A stretch of DNA of 64,000 bases from Streptomyces fumigatiscleroticus (GCF_014647975.1 NZ_BMQF01000004.1:310001-374000); one strand, 5' to 3'. Positions 47,113 to 56,827 are shown, counted from the stretch's first letter. A program made the numbers and translations. Notes: generated by a model from the sequence alone, not told the origin.

Positions 47113-47482
47113 GGCATGTCAGGGGTGTTTTCGCGAACTCCGCACACACCGTTCGATCGATCATCGCTCATTTGTCAAGTAAAGAATTCATCTGAGAGAA
47201 ACTTCTGGCACCCAGTGCCTTGTCACGTGACACGGGGTGCCATAACGTGAAGGAGTCCGGGCGGCCGGCGCGCAGAGACCATGCGTGCGCCGGCTGTCCC
47301 AGCAAGCCTCTGGCCTGCGCGCCCGGACGCCTGCGTCACAGGCAACCCTTCCGCGCCACAAAGCGCTGCCGAACAGCACGACCGCCGAACCGACGGCACT
47401 TCAGAACCCGCACCCTCAGCAGCACCGACGTACCCCCCAGCACCCCTCCCTCAGGGTGCTGCTCATCGCCGGAGGCAACACC
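47113..47482 (+). promoter_or_regulatory. Promoter and long leader region of ccr
   Basis: A 370-bp region with no supported gene. Bases 47130-47210 are markedly AT-rich for this genome and likely hold the promoter. An 8-bp inverted repeat TGGCACCC (47206-47213) / GGGTGCCA (47235-47242) encloses the perfect palindrome TGTCACGTGACA (47221-47232). Further on, GCCGGCGC (about 47261) can pair with GCGCCGGC (about 47285) around an ATG at 47281. I do not recognise a known riboswitch class. Confidence 0.55.
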
Positions 47483-48826
47483 GTGACCGTGAAGGACATC
47501 CTGGACGCGATCCAGTCGCCCGACTCCACGCCGGCCGACTTCGCCGCTCTGCCGATCCCCGAGTCGTACCGCGCGATCACCGTGCACAAGGACGAGACGG
47601 AGATGTTCGCGGGCCTCGCGACCCGCGACAAGGACCCCCGCAAGTCGATCCACCTGGACGAGGTGCCGGTGCCGGAGCTCGGCCCCGGCGAGGCCCTGGT
47701 GGCCGTCATGGCCTCCTCGGTCAACTACAACTCGGTGTGGACCTCGATCTTCGAGCCGCTCTCCACCTTCGGGTTCCTGGAGCGCTACGGCCGGCTCAGC
47801 GAGCTGACCAAGCGCCACGACCTGCCGTACCACGTCATCGGCTCCGACCTGGCGGGCGTCGTGCTGCGCACCGGCCCCGGCGTCAACGCCTGGCACCCGG
47901 GCGACGAGGTCGTCGCGCACTGCCTCTCCGTCGAGCTGGAGTCCAGCGACGGGCACAACGACACGATGCTCGACCCCGAGCAGCGGATCTGGGGCTTCGA
48001 GACCAACTTCGGCGGCCTGGCGGAGCTGGCCCTGGTGAAGTCCAACCAGCTGATGCCCAAGCCCGCCCACCTCAGCTGGGAGGAGGCCGCCGCGCCCGGC
48101 CTGGTCAACTCCACCGCCTACCGGCAGCTGGTCTCCCGCAACGGCGCCCAGATGAAGCAGGGCGACAACGTCCTGATCTGGGGCGCCAGCGGCGGCCTCG
48201 GCTCCTACGCCACCCAGTTCGCGCTGGCCGGCGGGGCGACCCCCATCTGTGTGGTCTCCTCGCCGCAGAAGGCCGAGATCTGCCGCCGGATGGGCGCCGA
48301 GCTGATCATCGACCGCACCGCCGAGGACTACCGGTTCTGGCAGGACGAGCACACCCAGAACCCCCGGGAGTGGAAGCGGTTCGGCAAGCGCATCCGCGAA
48401 CTCACCGGCGGCGAGGACGTCGACATCGTCTTCGAGCACCCCGGCCGCGAGACCTTCGGCGCCAGCGTCTATGTGACCCGCAAGGGCGGCACGATCGTCA
48501 CCTGCGCCTCGACCTCCGGCTACGACCACCAGTACGACAACCGCTATCTGTGGATGTCCCTGAAGCGGATCATCGGCTCGCACTTCGCCAACTACCGCGA
48601 GGCCTGGGAGGCCAACCGGCTGATCGCCAAGGGGAAGATCCACCCGACCCTGTCGAAGGTGTACTCGCTGGAGGACACCGGCCAGGCGGCGTACGACGTC
48701 CACCGCAACCTCCACCAGGGCAAGGTCGGCGTGCTCTGCCTGGCCCCCGAGGAGGGCCTGGGCGTGCGCGACGAGGAGATGCGCGCGCGGCACATCGACG
48801 CCATCAACCGCTTCCGGAACGTCTAG
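47483..48826 (+). CDS. ccr: Crotonyl-CoA carboxylase/reductase
   Basis: A 447-residue medium-chain reductase that carboxylates and reduces crotonyl-CoA to ethylmalonyl-CoA with NADPH and CO2. Recognised by ESYRAITVHKDETEMF, MASSVNYNSVWTSIFEP, the cofactor site LIWGASGGLGSYATQFA and the CoA/CO2-site region CVVSSPQKAEICRRMGAE. I use the GTG at 47483 (GTGACCGTGAAGGAC), preceded by GGAGG, giving the usual family length; the frame is open 66 codons further up but that part does not resemble the family. It opens the ethylmalonyl-CoA operon. Confidence 0.95.
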   Translation: MTVKDILDAIQSPDSTPADFAALPIPESYRAITVHKDETEMFAGLATRDKDPRKSIHLDEVPVPELGPGEALVAVMASSVNYNSVWTSIFEPLSTFGFLERYGRLSELTKRHDLPYHVIGSDLAGVVLRTGPGVNAWHPGDEVVAHCLSVELESSDGHNDTMLDPEQRIWGFETNFGGLAELALVKSNQLMPKPAHLSWEEAAAPGLVNSTAYRQLVSRNGAQMKQGDNVLIWGASGGLGSYATQFALAGGATPICVVSSPQKAEICRRMGAELIIDRTAEDYRFWQDEHTQNPREWKRFGKRIRELTGGEDVDIVFEHPGRETFGASVYVTRKGGTIVTCASTSGYDHQYDNRYLWMSLKRIIGSHFANYREAWEANRLIAKGKIHPTLSKVYSLEDTGQAAYDVHRNLHQGKVGVLCLAPEEGLGVRDEEMRARHIDAINRFRNV

Positions 48827-48835
48827 GTGGCCTTC

Positions 48836-50986
48836 ATGAGCGAGCGTCAGACCGCGCCCGCGGCACAGGGCGCGCCGGTGGCGGAAGAGACGAGGACGAG
48901 GGAGCGCGGCGACCGCGGGCCGAGGAACGTCGACACCGGCACTCAGCGCCCTGCGCCGCAGACGCGAAAGGAAAGGGACCGTCCGTGGCTGATGCGGACG
49001 TACGCGGGCCACTCGACCGCCGAGGCGTCCAACGAGCTGTACCGGCGCAACCTCGCCAAGGGCCAGACCGGCCTCTCCGTCGCCTTCGACCTGCCGACGC
49101 AGACGGGCTACGACCCCGACCACGTCCTCGCCCGCGGCGAGGTCGGCCGGGTCGGGGTGCCGGTCGCGCACCTGGGTGACATGCGCCGGCTGTTCCAGGA
49201 CATCCCCCTGGAGCAGATGAACACCTCGATGACCATCAACGCCACGGCCATGTGGCTGCTGGCGCTCTACCAGGTCGTCGCGGAGGAGCAGGGCGCGGAC
49301 ATCACCCGGCTCCAGGGGACGACGCAGAACGACATCGTCAAGGAGTACCTCTCCCGGGGCACCCATGTGTTCCCGCCGGGACCGTCGCTCCGGCTGACGA
49401 CGGACCTGATCGCGTACACGGTCTCCCACCTCCCCAAGTGGAACCCGATCAACATTTGCAGCTACCACCTGCAAGAGGCGGGCGCCACACCGGTGCAGGA
49501 GATCGCGTACGCGATGTCCACCGCGATCGCCGTGCTCGACGCCGTGCGCGACAGCGGCCAGGTGCCGCCGGAGCGCATGGGCGACGTCGTCGGCCGGATC
49601 TCCTTCTTCGTCAACGCGGGCGTCCGCTTCGTCGAGGAGATGTGCAAGATGCGGGCGTTCGGCCGCATCTGGGACCGGGTCACCCGCGAGCGCTACGGCA
49701 TCGAGAACCCCAAGCACCGCCGCTTCCGCTACGGCGTCCAGGTCAACTCGCTCGGCCTGACCGAGGCACAGCCGGAGAACAACATCCAGCGGATCGTGCT
49801 GGAGATGCTGGCGGTGACGCTGTCCAAGGACGCACGCGCGCGTGCCGTGCAGCTGCCGGCCTGGAACGAGGCGCTCGGCCTGCCCCGCCCCTGGGACCAG
49901 CAGTGGTCGCTGCGCATCCAGCAGGTGCTGGCCCACGAGAGCGATCTGCTGGAGTACGACGACCTCTTCGCGGGCTCGACGGTGGTCGAGGCGAAGGTGG
50001 ACGAGCTGGTCACGGCCGCGCTCGCCGAGATGGACCGGATCCAGGAGATGGGCGGCGCGCTGGCCGCCGTCGAGTCCGGCTATCTGAAGTCGCAGCTGGT
50101 CGCCTCGCACGCCGAGCGCCGGGCCCGGATCGAGTCCGGCCAGGAGAAGATCGTCGGCGTCAACGTCTTCGAGTCCACCGAGCCGAACCCGCTGACGGCC
50201 GATCTGGACACCGCGATCCAGACGGTCGACCCGGCGGTCGAGGCCCGCGTCGTCGACTCGCTGCGGCACTGGCGCGACACCCGCTACCAGCCGCCCTTCA
50301 ACCATCCGCGCCCCTGCAAGGCGCTGGAGCGGCTGAAGGAGGCGGCCCGCGGGACCGAGAACCTCATGGAGGCCACCCTGGAGTGCGCCCGCTCCGGGGT
50401 CACCACCGGCGAGTGGGCCGGGGCCCTGCGCGAGGTGTTCGGCGAGTTCCGCGCGCCGACGGGTGTCTCCTCCGCGCCGGTCGCGGTGGCCGCCCAGGAG
50501 GGCACGGCGCTGGCCGCGGTCCGCCGCCGGGTGGACGCCACCGCACGCGACCTGGGCGTCGGCAAGCTGCGCTTCCTGGTCGGCAAGCCGGGCCTGGACG
50601 GGCACTCCAACGGCGCCGAGCAGATCGCCGTGCGCGCCCGCGACGCCGGGTTCGAGGTGGTCTACCAGGGCATCCGGCTCACCCCGGAGCAGATCGTGGA
50701 CGCCGCCCTCGCCGAGGACGTGCACGCGGTCGGCCTGTCGATCCTGTCCGGCTCGCACGCGCGGCTGGTGCCGGAGGTGCTGCGGCGGCTGCGCGAGGCC
50801 GGTGCGGCCGACATCCCGGTGATCGCCGGCGGGATCATCCCGGGCGGCGACGCCGAGCAGCTGAGGAGCGCGGGCGTGGCCGCGGTCTTCACTCCGAAGG
50901 ACTTCGACATCACCGGGATCATCGGCCGTATCGTCGACGAGATCCGGAAAGCGAACAAGCTCGACCCCCTGGAGGTTCCCGCATGA
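48836..50986 (+). CDS. Ethylmalonyl-CoA mutase (MeaA-type methylmalonyl-CoA mutase family)
   Basis: A 716-residue B12-dependent mutase in one chain: the TIM barrel (MRTYAGHSTAEASNELYRR, AFDLPTQTGYDPDH, TTQNDIVKEYLSRGTHVFPP) and a C-terminal cobalamin domain with DGHSNG (about 589-594) providing the His ligand. The combination and its position after ccr mark it as the enzyme converting ethylmalonyl-CoA to methylsuccinyl-CoA rather than the classic two-subunit methylmalonyl-CoA mutase. The ATG at 48836 is 10 bases after the ccr stop; a GTG at 48827 is possible. It overlaps the next gene by four bases. Confidence 0.92.
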   Translation: MSERQTAPAAQGAPVAEETRTRERGDRGPRNVDTGTQRPAPQTRKERDRPWLMRTYAGHSTAEASNELYRRNLAKGQTGLSVAFDLPTQTGYDPDHVLARGEVGRVGVPVAHLGDMRRLFQDIPLEQMNTSMTINATAMWLLALYQVVAEEQGADITRLQGTTQNDIVKEYLSRGTHVFPPGPSLRLTTDLIAYTVSHLPKWNPINICSYHLQEAGATPVQEIAYAMSTAIAVLDAVRDSGQVPPERMGDVVGRISFFVNAGVRFVEEMCKMRAFGRIWDRVTRERYGIENPKHRRFRYGVQVNSLGLTEAQPENNIQRIVLEMLAVTLSKDARARAVQLPAWNEALGLPRPWDQQWSLRIQQVLAHESDLLEYDDLFAGSTVVEAKVDELVTAALAEMDRIQEMGGALAAVESGYLKSQLVASHAERRARIESGQEKIVGVNVFESTEPNPLTADLDTAIQTVDPAVEARVVDSLRHWRDTRYQPPFNHPRPCKALERLKEAARGTENLMEATLECARSGVTTGEWAGALREVFGEFRAPTGVSSAPVAVAAQEGTALAAVRRRVDATARDLGVGKLRFLVGKPGLDGHSNGAEQIAVRARDAGFEVVYQGIRLTPEQIVDAALAEDVHAVGLSILSGSHARLVPEVLRRLREAGAADIPVIAGGIIPGGDAEQLRSAGVAAVFTPKDFDITGIIGRIVDEIRKANKLDPLEVPA

Positions 50987-51948
50987 CAACGCCTGTCGAC
51001 CGCCTTCGCCCGCGACGCTCCTGCCTCGCGGTCCCCGGGAGCAACCCCCGCTTCCTGGAGAAGGCGCAGGGCCTCCCCGCCGACCAGGTCTTCCTGGACC
51101 TGGAGGACGCGTGCGCCCCGCTGGCCAAGCCCGAGGCGCGGCACACCGTCGTGAAGTTCCTCAACGAGGGCGACTGGACGGGCAAGACGCGCGTCGTGCG
51201 CGTCAACGACTGGACGACCCAGTGGACGTACCGGGACGTCGTGACGGTCGTCGAGGGCGCGGGCCCGAACCTGGACTGCATCATGCTGCCCAAGGTCCAG
51301 GACGCCCAGCAGATCGTCGCGCTCGACCTGCTGCTCACCCAGATCGAGAAGACGATGGGGTTCGAGGTCGGCCGGATCGGCATCGAGGCCCAGATCGAGA
51401 ACGCCCAGGGCCTCAACAACGTCAACGAGATCGCGCAGGCCTCCCCGCGCATCGAGACCATCATCTTCGGCCCGGCCGACTTCATGGCGTCGATCAACAT
51501 GAAGTCCCTCGTCGTGGGCGAGCAGCCGCCCGGCTACCCGGCGGACGCCTACCACTACATCCTGATGAAGATCCTGATGGCCGCCCGCGCCAACGACCTC
51601 CAGGCGATCGACGGCCCCTACCTCCAGATCCGCAACGTCGACGGCTTCCGCGAGGTGGCCGGCCGCGCCGCGGCCCTCGGCTTCGACGGCAAGTGGGTGC
51701 TGCACCCCGGCCAGGTGGACGCCGCCAACGAGGTCTTCTCGCCCTCCCAGGAGGACTACGACCACGCCGAGCTGATCCTGGACGCGTACGAGTACTACAC
51801 GTCCGAGGCGGGCGGCAAGAAGGGCTCCGCGATGCTCGGCGACGAGATGATCGACGAGGCCAGCCGCAAGATGGCCCTGGTCATCGCGGGCAAGGGCCGG
51901 GCCGCCGGCATGAAGCGCACCTCGACGTTCGACGTCCCGGAGGCCTGA
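50983..51948 (+). CDS. CitE-family lyase, L-malyl-CoA/beta-methylmalyl-CoA lyase
   Basis: A 321-residue TIM-barrel lyase of the HpcH/HpaI/CitE family: RRSCLAVPGSNPRFLEKA, VFLDLEDACAPLAKPEAR (metal Glu/Asp), CIMLPKVQDAQQI, GIEAQIENAQGL, IIFGPADFMASI. In the ethylmalonyl-CoA pathway it splits beta-methylmalyl-CoA into glyoxylate and propionyl-CoA. The ATG overlaps the mutase stop (ATGA). Confidence 0.9.
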   Translation: MTTPVDRLRPRRSCLAVPGSNPRFLEKAQGLPADQVFLDLEDACAPLAKPEARHTVVKFLNEGDWTGKTRVVRVNDWTTQWTYRDVVTVVEGAGPNLDCIMLPKVQDAQQIVALDLLLTQIEKTMGFEVGRIGIEAQIENAQGLNNVNEIAQASPRIETIIFGPADFMASINMKSLVVGEQPPGYPADAYHYILMKILMAARANDLQAIDGPYLQIRNVDGFREVAGRAAALGFDGKWVLHPGQVDAANEVFSPSQEDYDHAELILDAYEYYTSEAGGKKGSAMLGDEMIDEASRKMALVIAGKGRAAGMKRTSTFDVPEA

Positions 51949-51953
51949 GCACC

Positions 51954-52466
51954 ATGCAGTTCGGACGCACCTACGAGGAGTTCGAGGTCGGGGCCGTCTA
52001 CAAGCACTGGCCCGGGAAGACGGTCACGGAGTACGACGACCACCTCTTCTGTCTCCTCACCATGAACCACCACCCGCTCCACATGGACGCCAACTACGCC
52101 GGGAACACGACGGACTTCGGCAAGAACGTGGTGGTCGGCAACTACATCTACTCGCTGCTCCTCGGCATGTCCGTACCGGACGTCTCCGGCAAGGCGATCG
52201 CCAACCTGGAGATCGAGTCGCTCAGGCACGTGGCGCCGACCTTCCACGGCGACACGATCTACGGCGAGACGACCGTGCTGGACAAGTGGCCGTCCAAGTC
52301 GAAGGACGACCGCGGGATCGTGCACGTGGAGACCAGGGGCTACAAGCAGGACGGCACGCTGGTGTGTGTCTTCCGCCGCAAGGTCATGGTGCCGACCGAG
52401 ACGTACATCAAGGAACGCGGCGGCGAGCAGCCCGGCCGCCCGGAGCTGAAGCAGCAGGAGAAGTGA
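51954..52466 (+). CDS. MaoC-family mesaconyl-CoA hydratase
   Basis: A 170-residue hot-dog-fold hydratase (EEFEVGAVYKHWPGKTVTEYDDHLFCLLTMNHHPLH is within the N-terminal half; GKNVVVGNYIYSLLLGM follows). Asp/His in the MNHHPLHMD region are the likely hydratase residues. By operon context it interconverts mesaconyl-CoA and beta-methylmalyl-CoA. GGAGG lies 10 bases before the ATG. Confidence 0.9.
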   Translation: MQFGRTYEEFEVGAVYKHWPGKTVTEYDDHLFCLLTMNHHPLHMDANYAGNTTDFGKNVVVGNYIYSLLLGMSVPDVSGKAIANLEIESLRHVAPTFHGDTIYGETTVLDKWPSKSKDDRGIVHVETRGYKQDGTLVCVFRRKVMVPTETYIKERGGEQPGRPELKQQEK

Positions 52467-52473
52467 GGCAGCC

Positions 52474-53679
52474 ATGAGCCGACTCGCCCAGACCCCCGGA
52501 CTCACGGACGTCCAGCAGGAGATCGTCTCCACCGTCCGGGACTTCGTGGACAAGGAGATCATCCCCGTCGCGACCGGGCTGGAGCACCGCGACGAGTACC
52601 CGCAGGCGATCGTCGACGGGCTCAAGGAGCTGGGCCTGTTCGGCCTGATGATCCCCGAGGAGTACGGGGGTCTGGGCGAGTCGCTGCTCACCTACGCGCT
52701 GTGCGTGGAGGAGATCGCCCGCGGCTGGATGTCGGTGTCCGGCATCATCAACACCCACTTCATCGTGGCCTACATGCTCAAGCAGCACGGCACGCAGGAG
52801 CAGAAGGACCACTTCCTGCCCCGGATGGCGGCCGGCGACGTCCGGGGCGCCTTCTCGATGTCGGAGCCGGGCCTGGGCTCCGACGTGTCGGCGATCACGT
52901 CGAAGGCGGTGCGGGACGGCGACGAGTACGTCCTGAACGGCCAGAAGATGTGGCTGACCAACGGCGGCACGTCCTCGCTGGTGGCCGTCCTGGTCCGCAG
53001 TGACGAAGGACACCCCGAGGGCACGGCGCCGCACAGGTCGATGACGACCTTCCTGGTGGAGAAGGAGCCCGGCTTCGGCGAGGTCCGCCCCGGCCTCACC
53101 GTTCCGGGCAAGATCGACAAGATGGGCTACAAGGGTGTCGACACCACCGAGCTGATCATGGACGGCCTGCGCATCCCCGCCGACCGGGTGCTCGGCGGGG
53201 TCACCGGCCGAGGTTTTTACCAAATGATGGACGGGGTCGAGGTTGGCCGGGTCAATGTGGCGGCGCGTGGCTGTGGCGTCGCTCAGCGTGCCTTCGAACT
53301 GGGCGTCCGGTACGCCCAGCAACGTCATACTTTCGGCAAGCCCATCGCCCAGCACCAGGCGATCCAGTTCAAGCTCGCGGAGATGGCCACCAAGGTCGAG
53401 GCGGCCCATGCGATGATGGTGAACGCGGCACGCAAAAAGGACTCCGGCGAGCGAAACGACCTGGAAGCAGGCATGGCGAAGTACCTCGCCTCCGAGTACT
53501 GCAAGGAGGTGGTGGAGGACGCCTTCCGCATCCACGGCGGCTACGGCTTCTCCAAGGAGTACGAGATCGAGCGCCTCTACCGCGAGGCCCCGATGCTCCT
53601 GATCGGTGAAGGTACCGCCGAGATCCAGAAAATGATCATCGGCCGCAGGCTGCTCGAGGAGTATCGATTCCAGGGCTAG
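52474..53679 (+). CDS. Acyl-CoA dehydrogenase, probable methylsuccinyl-CoA dehydrogenase
   Basis: A 401-residue acyl-CoA dehydrogenase: GAFSMSEPGLGSDVSAI and MWLTNGG for FAD/substrate binding, IHGGYGFSKEYEIERLYREA and LIGEGTAEIQKMII at the C-terminus. Its place as the last gene of the ethylmalonyl-CoA operon suggests it oxidises methylsuccinyl-CoA to mesaconyl-CoA. It starts 7 bases after the hydratase gene. Confidence 0.88.
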   Translation: MSRLAQTPGLTDVQQEIVSTVRDFVDKEIIPVATGLEHRDEYPQAIVDGLKELGLFGLMIPEEYGGLGESLLTYALCVEEIARGWMSVSGIINTHFIVAYMLKQHGTQEQKDHFLPRMAAGDVRGAFSMSEPGLGSDVSAITSKAVRDGDEYVLNGQKMWLTNGGTSSLVAVLVRSDEGHPEGTAPHRSMTTFLVEKEPGFGEVRPGLTVPGKIDKMGYKGVDTTELIMDGLRIPADRVLGGVTGRGFYQMMDGVEVGRVNVAARGCGVAQRAFELGVRYAQQRHTFGKPIAQHQAIQFKLAEMATKVEAAHAMMVNAARKKDSGERNDLEAGMAKYLASEYCKEVVEDAFRIHGGYGFSKEYEIERLYREAPMLLIGEGTAEIQKMIIGRRLLEEYRFQG

Positions 53680-53863
53680 TTGTCCTATTACGGGGTGTTT
53701 TCTGGGAGAAGAAGATCACACTCGGATCACACCCCGTCGGCGCTCTTCGGCCGCCGACTCGGCTTCCTGGCTTACCCAGTTGCGGCCCCGAGCCGCTACG
53801 ATCGCCGGAAAGCCGCCGTCCCCCGTTTTCAGAGCGCGGCATCATCCGCTACGAAGGTCATCC

Positions 53864-54520
53864 ATGCCCCACAGCCAAACCTCTGCACCCCGCGACAGCC
53901 TCTCCGGCGTACGCCTCGCGCGCGGAGCATCGCCGTGGCTCCTTCCGACCGTCGCCACCGCAGCCCTCAGCCTGGCCCGTGCCCGCCGCTCCGGAGCGGC
54001 CAAGGCCGTCGCCGTCCCCGCCACCGCTCTCGCGGCGGGGATGCTGTGGTTCTTCCGCGACCCCGAGCGCGAGATCGCCCCGGGCCGGGTCATCTCGCCC
54101 GCCGACGGTGTGGTGCAGAGCATCATGCCGTGGAAGGACGGCCGCACCCGTGTCGCGATCTTCATGAGCCCGCTCAACGTCCACGTCAACCGCGCCCCGC
54201 TGGCGGGCACGGTCACGTCCGTCGAGCACGTCCCCGGCGGCTTCGTCCCCGCTTTCAACAAGGAGAGCGAGAACAACGAGCGGGTCGTCTGGCACTTCGA
54301 CACCGAGCTCGGCGACATCGAGATGATCCAGATCGCCGGCGCGGTGGCCCGCCGTATCGTTCCCTACGTGCCTCAGGGCACCAAGGTGGAGCAGGGCGAG
54401 AGGATCGGTCTGATCCGCTTCGGCTCGCGTGTCGACCTCTATCTGCCCGAGGGTGTGGAGGTCGCGGTCGAGGTCGGGCAGAAGACCGTGGCTGGGGTGA
54501 CTCGCATTGACCGTGATTGA
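53864..54520 (+). CDS. psd: Phosphatidylserine decarboxylase proenzyme
   Basis: A 218-residue enzyme of the short (PSD-A/archaetidylserine) class. A hydrophobic segment at 25-63 anchors it in the membrane; FFRDPERE, NVHVNRAP and the self-cleavage motif RFGSRVD (Gly187-Ser188, giving the pyruvoyl group) are present. It makes phosphatidylethanolamine from the product of the next gene. Its end overlaps pssA. Confidence 0.93.
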   Translation: MPHSQTSAPRDSLSGVRLARGASPWLLPTVATAALSLARARRSGAAKAVAVPATALAAGMLWFFRDPEREIAPGRVISPADGVVQSIMPWKDGRTRVAIFMSPLNVHVNRAPLAGTVTSVEHVPGGFVPAFNKESENNERVVWHFDTELGDIEMIQIAGAVARRIVPYVPQGTKVEQGERIGLIRFGSRVDLYLPEGVEVAVEVGQKTVAGVTRIDRD

Positions 54521-55361
54521 TCCGGAGACACAGGCGGGCTGGGTGCCCGAGGCCGACGAGGCGGACGACGAGGAGGAGATGCCCCTCTCGCTCCGCCTGT
54601 CGATAGCGGACACGCTCACCCTCGGCAACGCCACCTGCGGCTTCATGGCCGTGTACTTCACCACCACCGGCATCCTGATCCCGCACCTCACGGGCAGCCA
54701 GGAGTCGGGCATGGCCCGCCACAGCGCCGCCACGGCGGTCATCCTGATGCTGTGCGCGGCGGTCTTCGACCTCTTCGACGGCCTGGTGGCCCGCAAGCTG
54801 CGGTCGTCGCCGATGGGCGCGGAGCTGGACAACCTCTCCGACCTGATCAGCTTCGGTCTGGCACCGGCGTACTTCGTCCTCGTCTACGGCATGGTCGCGG
54901 ACGACGCCCACCAGCGGGTGGCGGCGGTGGGCGCCATCGTCGTCCTGCTGGCGGTGGTGCTCAGGCTGGCCCGCTTCTCCTGCGTGACGCTGAAGGACGG
55001 CATGTTCCAGGGCATGCCCTCGCCGTTCGGCGCGCTGACGGTGGTCTCGATCGTCCTGCTGGAGCTGCCCTTCGTGGCGACGCTCCTGGCCATCCTGGGC
55101 ACGGCCTGGCTGATGGTCAGCCGGGTGGAGTACCCCAAGCCGCGGGGCCGGCTCGCGGTGGCGATGCTCTCCTGGATCGTGCTGTCGATGGGCCTGCTGG
55201 CCGCCTGGGCCTTCGACGCCCCCAGCGGCCAGCTGCTCCTCCAGACCGGCTGCGCGCTCCAGCTGGTCATGGGCGCGGTGATCCCGCTGTTCGCCACGGC
55301 CCGCCGGGTGAACAACTTCCGCGACAACCGGCGCGAGGCGCGGGCGGCGCAGCTGCCGTAG
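54507..55361 (+). CDS. pssA: CDP-diacylglycerol-serine O-phosphatidyltransferase
   Basis: A 284-residue integral membrane CDP-alcohol phosphatidyltransferase. The complete signature D-G-x2-A-R-x8-G-x3-D-x3-D is seen in FDGLVARKLRSSPMGAELD and the following NLSD. Six to eight membrane segments follow. The start is TTG at 54507 or GTG at 54513; both overlap the end of psd, coupling synthesis and decarboxylation of phosphatidylserine. Confidence 0.92.
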   Translation: MTVIDPETQAGWVPEADEADDEEEMPLSLRLSIADTLTLGNATCGFMAVYFTTTGILIPHLTGSQESGMARHSAATAVILMLCAAVFDLFDGLVARKLRSSPMGAELDNLSDLISFGLAPAYFVLVYGMVADDAHQRVAAVGAIVVLLAVVLRLARFSCVTLKDGMFQGMPSPFGALTVVSIVLLELPFVATLLAILGTAWLMVSRVEYPKPRGRLAVAMLSWIVLSMGLLAAWAFDAPSGQLLLQTGCALQLVMGAVIPLFATARRVNNFRDNRREARAAQLP

Positions 55362-55374
55362 TGCTCCGCCGCTG

Positions 55375-55405
55375 TGGGCCCCGGACCGGGTTGGGTTCGG
55401 GGCCC
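55375..55405 (+). terminator. Hairpin terminator after pssA
   Basis: GGGCCCCGGACC (55375-55386) pairs with GGTTCGGGGCCC (55394-55405), 12 bp with one G-U pair and a short loop, followed by a T-containing stretch. Next to it, at about 55480-55513, is the sequence around CGCCGGACGGGCTGA, which I recall as a widely repeated intergenic motif in Streptomyces. Confidence 0.78.
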
Positions 55406-55541
55406 TTCGCTTTTACCGCGTCCGGCGTCGGTGCGGGCGCCGCCGGGGCTGCCGCCCCCCAGGCCCCCGCCTGCGGCCTGGACGGCCTCGTCCTCAAGCG
55501 CCGGACGGGCTGATATTCGTTCGGCCGGCGCCGGGAAATCC

Positions 55542-56677
55542 TCAGGTCAGCCAGTCCCGGCCGATCCGCTCGGCGACCCGTTCCAGGATCGGGCCCGCCT
55601 CGGCGATGCACCTCGCCACGTCCGGTTCGGCCTCCGTCAGGGGGTAGGCGCGCCGGATCCCGGCGTGGCCCAGGGCCTGCGGCGGCAGGGCGAGCCGGCC
55701 GCAGACCGCGACGACCTCCTTGCCCGCGGCCCGGGCGGCGGCGGCGACACCGGCCGGGGCCTTGCCGTGCAGGGTCTGCTCGTCGAGGGAGCCCTCACCG
55801 GTGATCACCAGCTCGGCCCGGTCCAGCGCGGGCGCGAAGCCCAGGACGTCGAGCATCACCTCGATGCCGGGACGGAACCGGGCGCCGAGCAGCAGGGCGC
55901 CGTAGCCGATTCCGCCCGCGGCGCCCGCGCCCGGCGCGGCGGCGTACTCGGCGGCCCGCGGGCCCACCGTCTCCGCCAGCACCTCGGCGTAGTGGGCCAG
56001 CGCGGCGTCCAGCGTCTCCACGTCGTCGGGAGCGGCGCCCTTCTGCGGGCCGTAGACCGCGGGAGCGCCCTTCGGCCCGGTCAGCGGGTTGTCGACATCG
56101 CTGGCCAGGACCAGCTCGACGGAGTCCAGGCGGGCGTCGAGGCCGGACAGGTCGGCCGAGGCCAGCCCGGCCAGCCCGGCGCCGCCCGGGGCGACCGGCT
56201 CGCCGTCCGCGTCGAGGAAACGCGCGCCCAGCGCGGTCAGCATCCCGGCGCCGCCGTCGGTGGTCGCGCTGCCGCCGACCCCGAACACGATGGTGCGGGC
56301 CCCCGCGTCCAGCGCGGCCCGCAGCAGTTCGCCGGAGCCGTACGTGGAGGCGGTCAGCGGTGCGAAGACCCCGGCCGGCAGCCGCTGCAAGCCGCTCGCC
56401 TCGGCCATCTCCACCACCGCGGTGCCGTCGCGCAGCGCGAACGCCGCCGTCACCTCGTGCCCGAGGGGCCCGGCGACCCGTACCTGTCGCCGCTCGAACC
56501 CGGCCGCGAGCGCCGCGGCCACGGTCCCGTCGCCGCCGTCGGCGACGGGCAGCGCCTCGACCGCCCGGACGTCACCCGCTCGGCGACCTCCACGGCCGTC
56601 AGCGAGCCCTTGAACTTGTCCGCGGCGACGAGCACCCGCCGTACGGCCCGGGCGTCGTTCACTGCAGCATCCGCCAC
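55542..56677 (-). pseudogene. Glycerate kinase, frameshifted
   Basis: The reading frame from GTG 56677 gives a normal glycerate kinase N-terminus (RVLVAADKFKGSLTAVEVAERV) but runs out of homology at about 56575. The rest of the protein (EALPVADGGDGTVAAALAAGF to the C-terminus, with FGVGGSATTDGGAGML and VITGEGSLDEQTLHGKAP) continues in another frame to the stop at 55542. Between the two parts about nine expected residues are missing, consistent with a deletion of some 25 bases. Either a real inactivating deletion or an assembly error. Confidence 0.8.
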
Positions 56678-56827
56678 TTGCACTCCCCTTGCTCTCCGGG
56701 CCCCGCACGCACGTCAGGGCCAGTCGCGCCGCTGCGACCTTAGCCGCCCGACATGTGTGCCGTCATGCCCCTGACCAGAGCGTGGACCGACCGCACGGCG
56801 GCCGTCGTCATCGGGTAGACCGGAGTC

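Noticed and set aside
47285..47482. In-frame 66-codon N-terminal extension of Ccr
   Set aside because: It does not look like Ccr, and the GTG at 47483 with GGAGG gives the usual family length.
47243..47482. Cobalamin riboswitch before ccr, because the next gene is B12-dependent
   Set aside because: I could not find the conserved B12-box or the core helices in this leader.
53690..53737. Inverted repeat ACGGGGTGT/ACACCCCGT before psd as a terminator
   Set aside because: The 9-bp arms are 30 bases apart with no U-run; too weak to call either a terminator or an operator.
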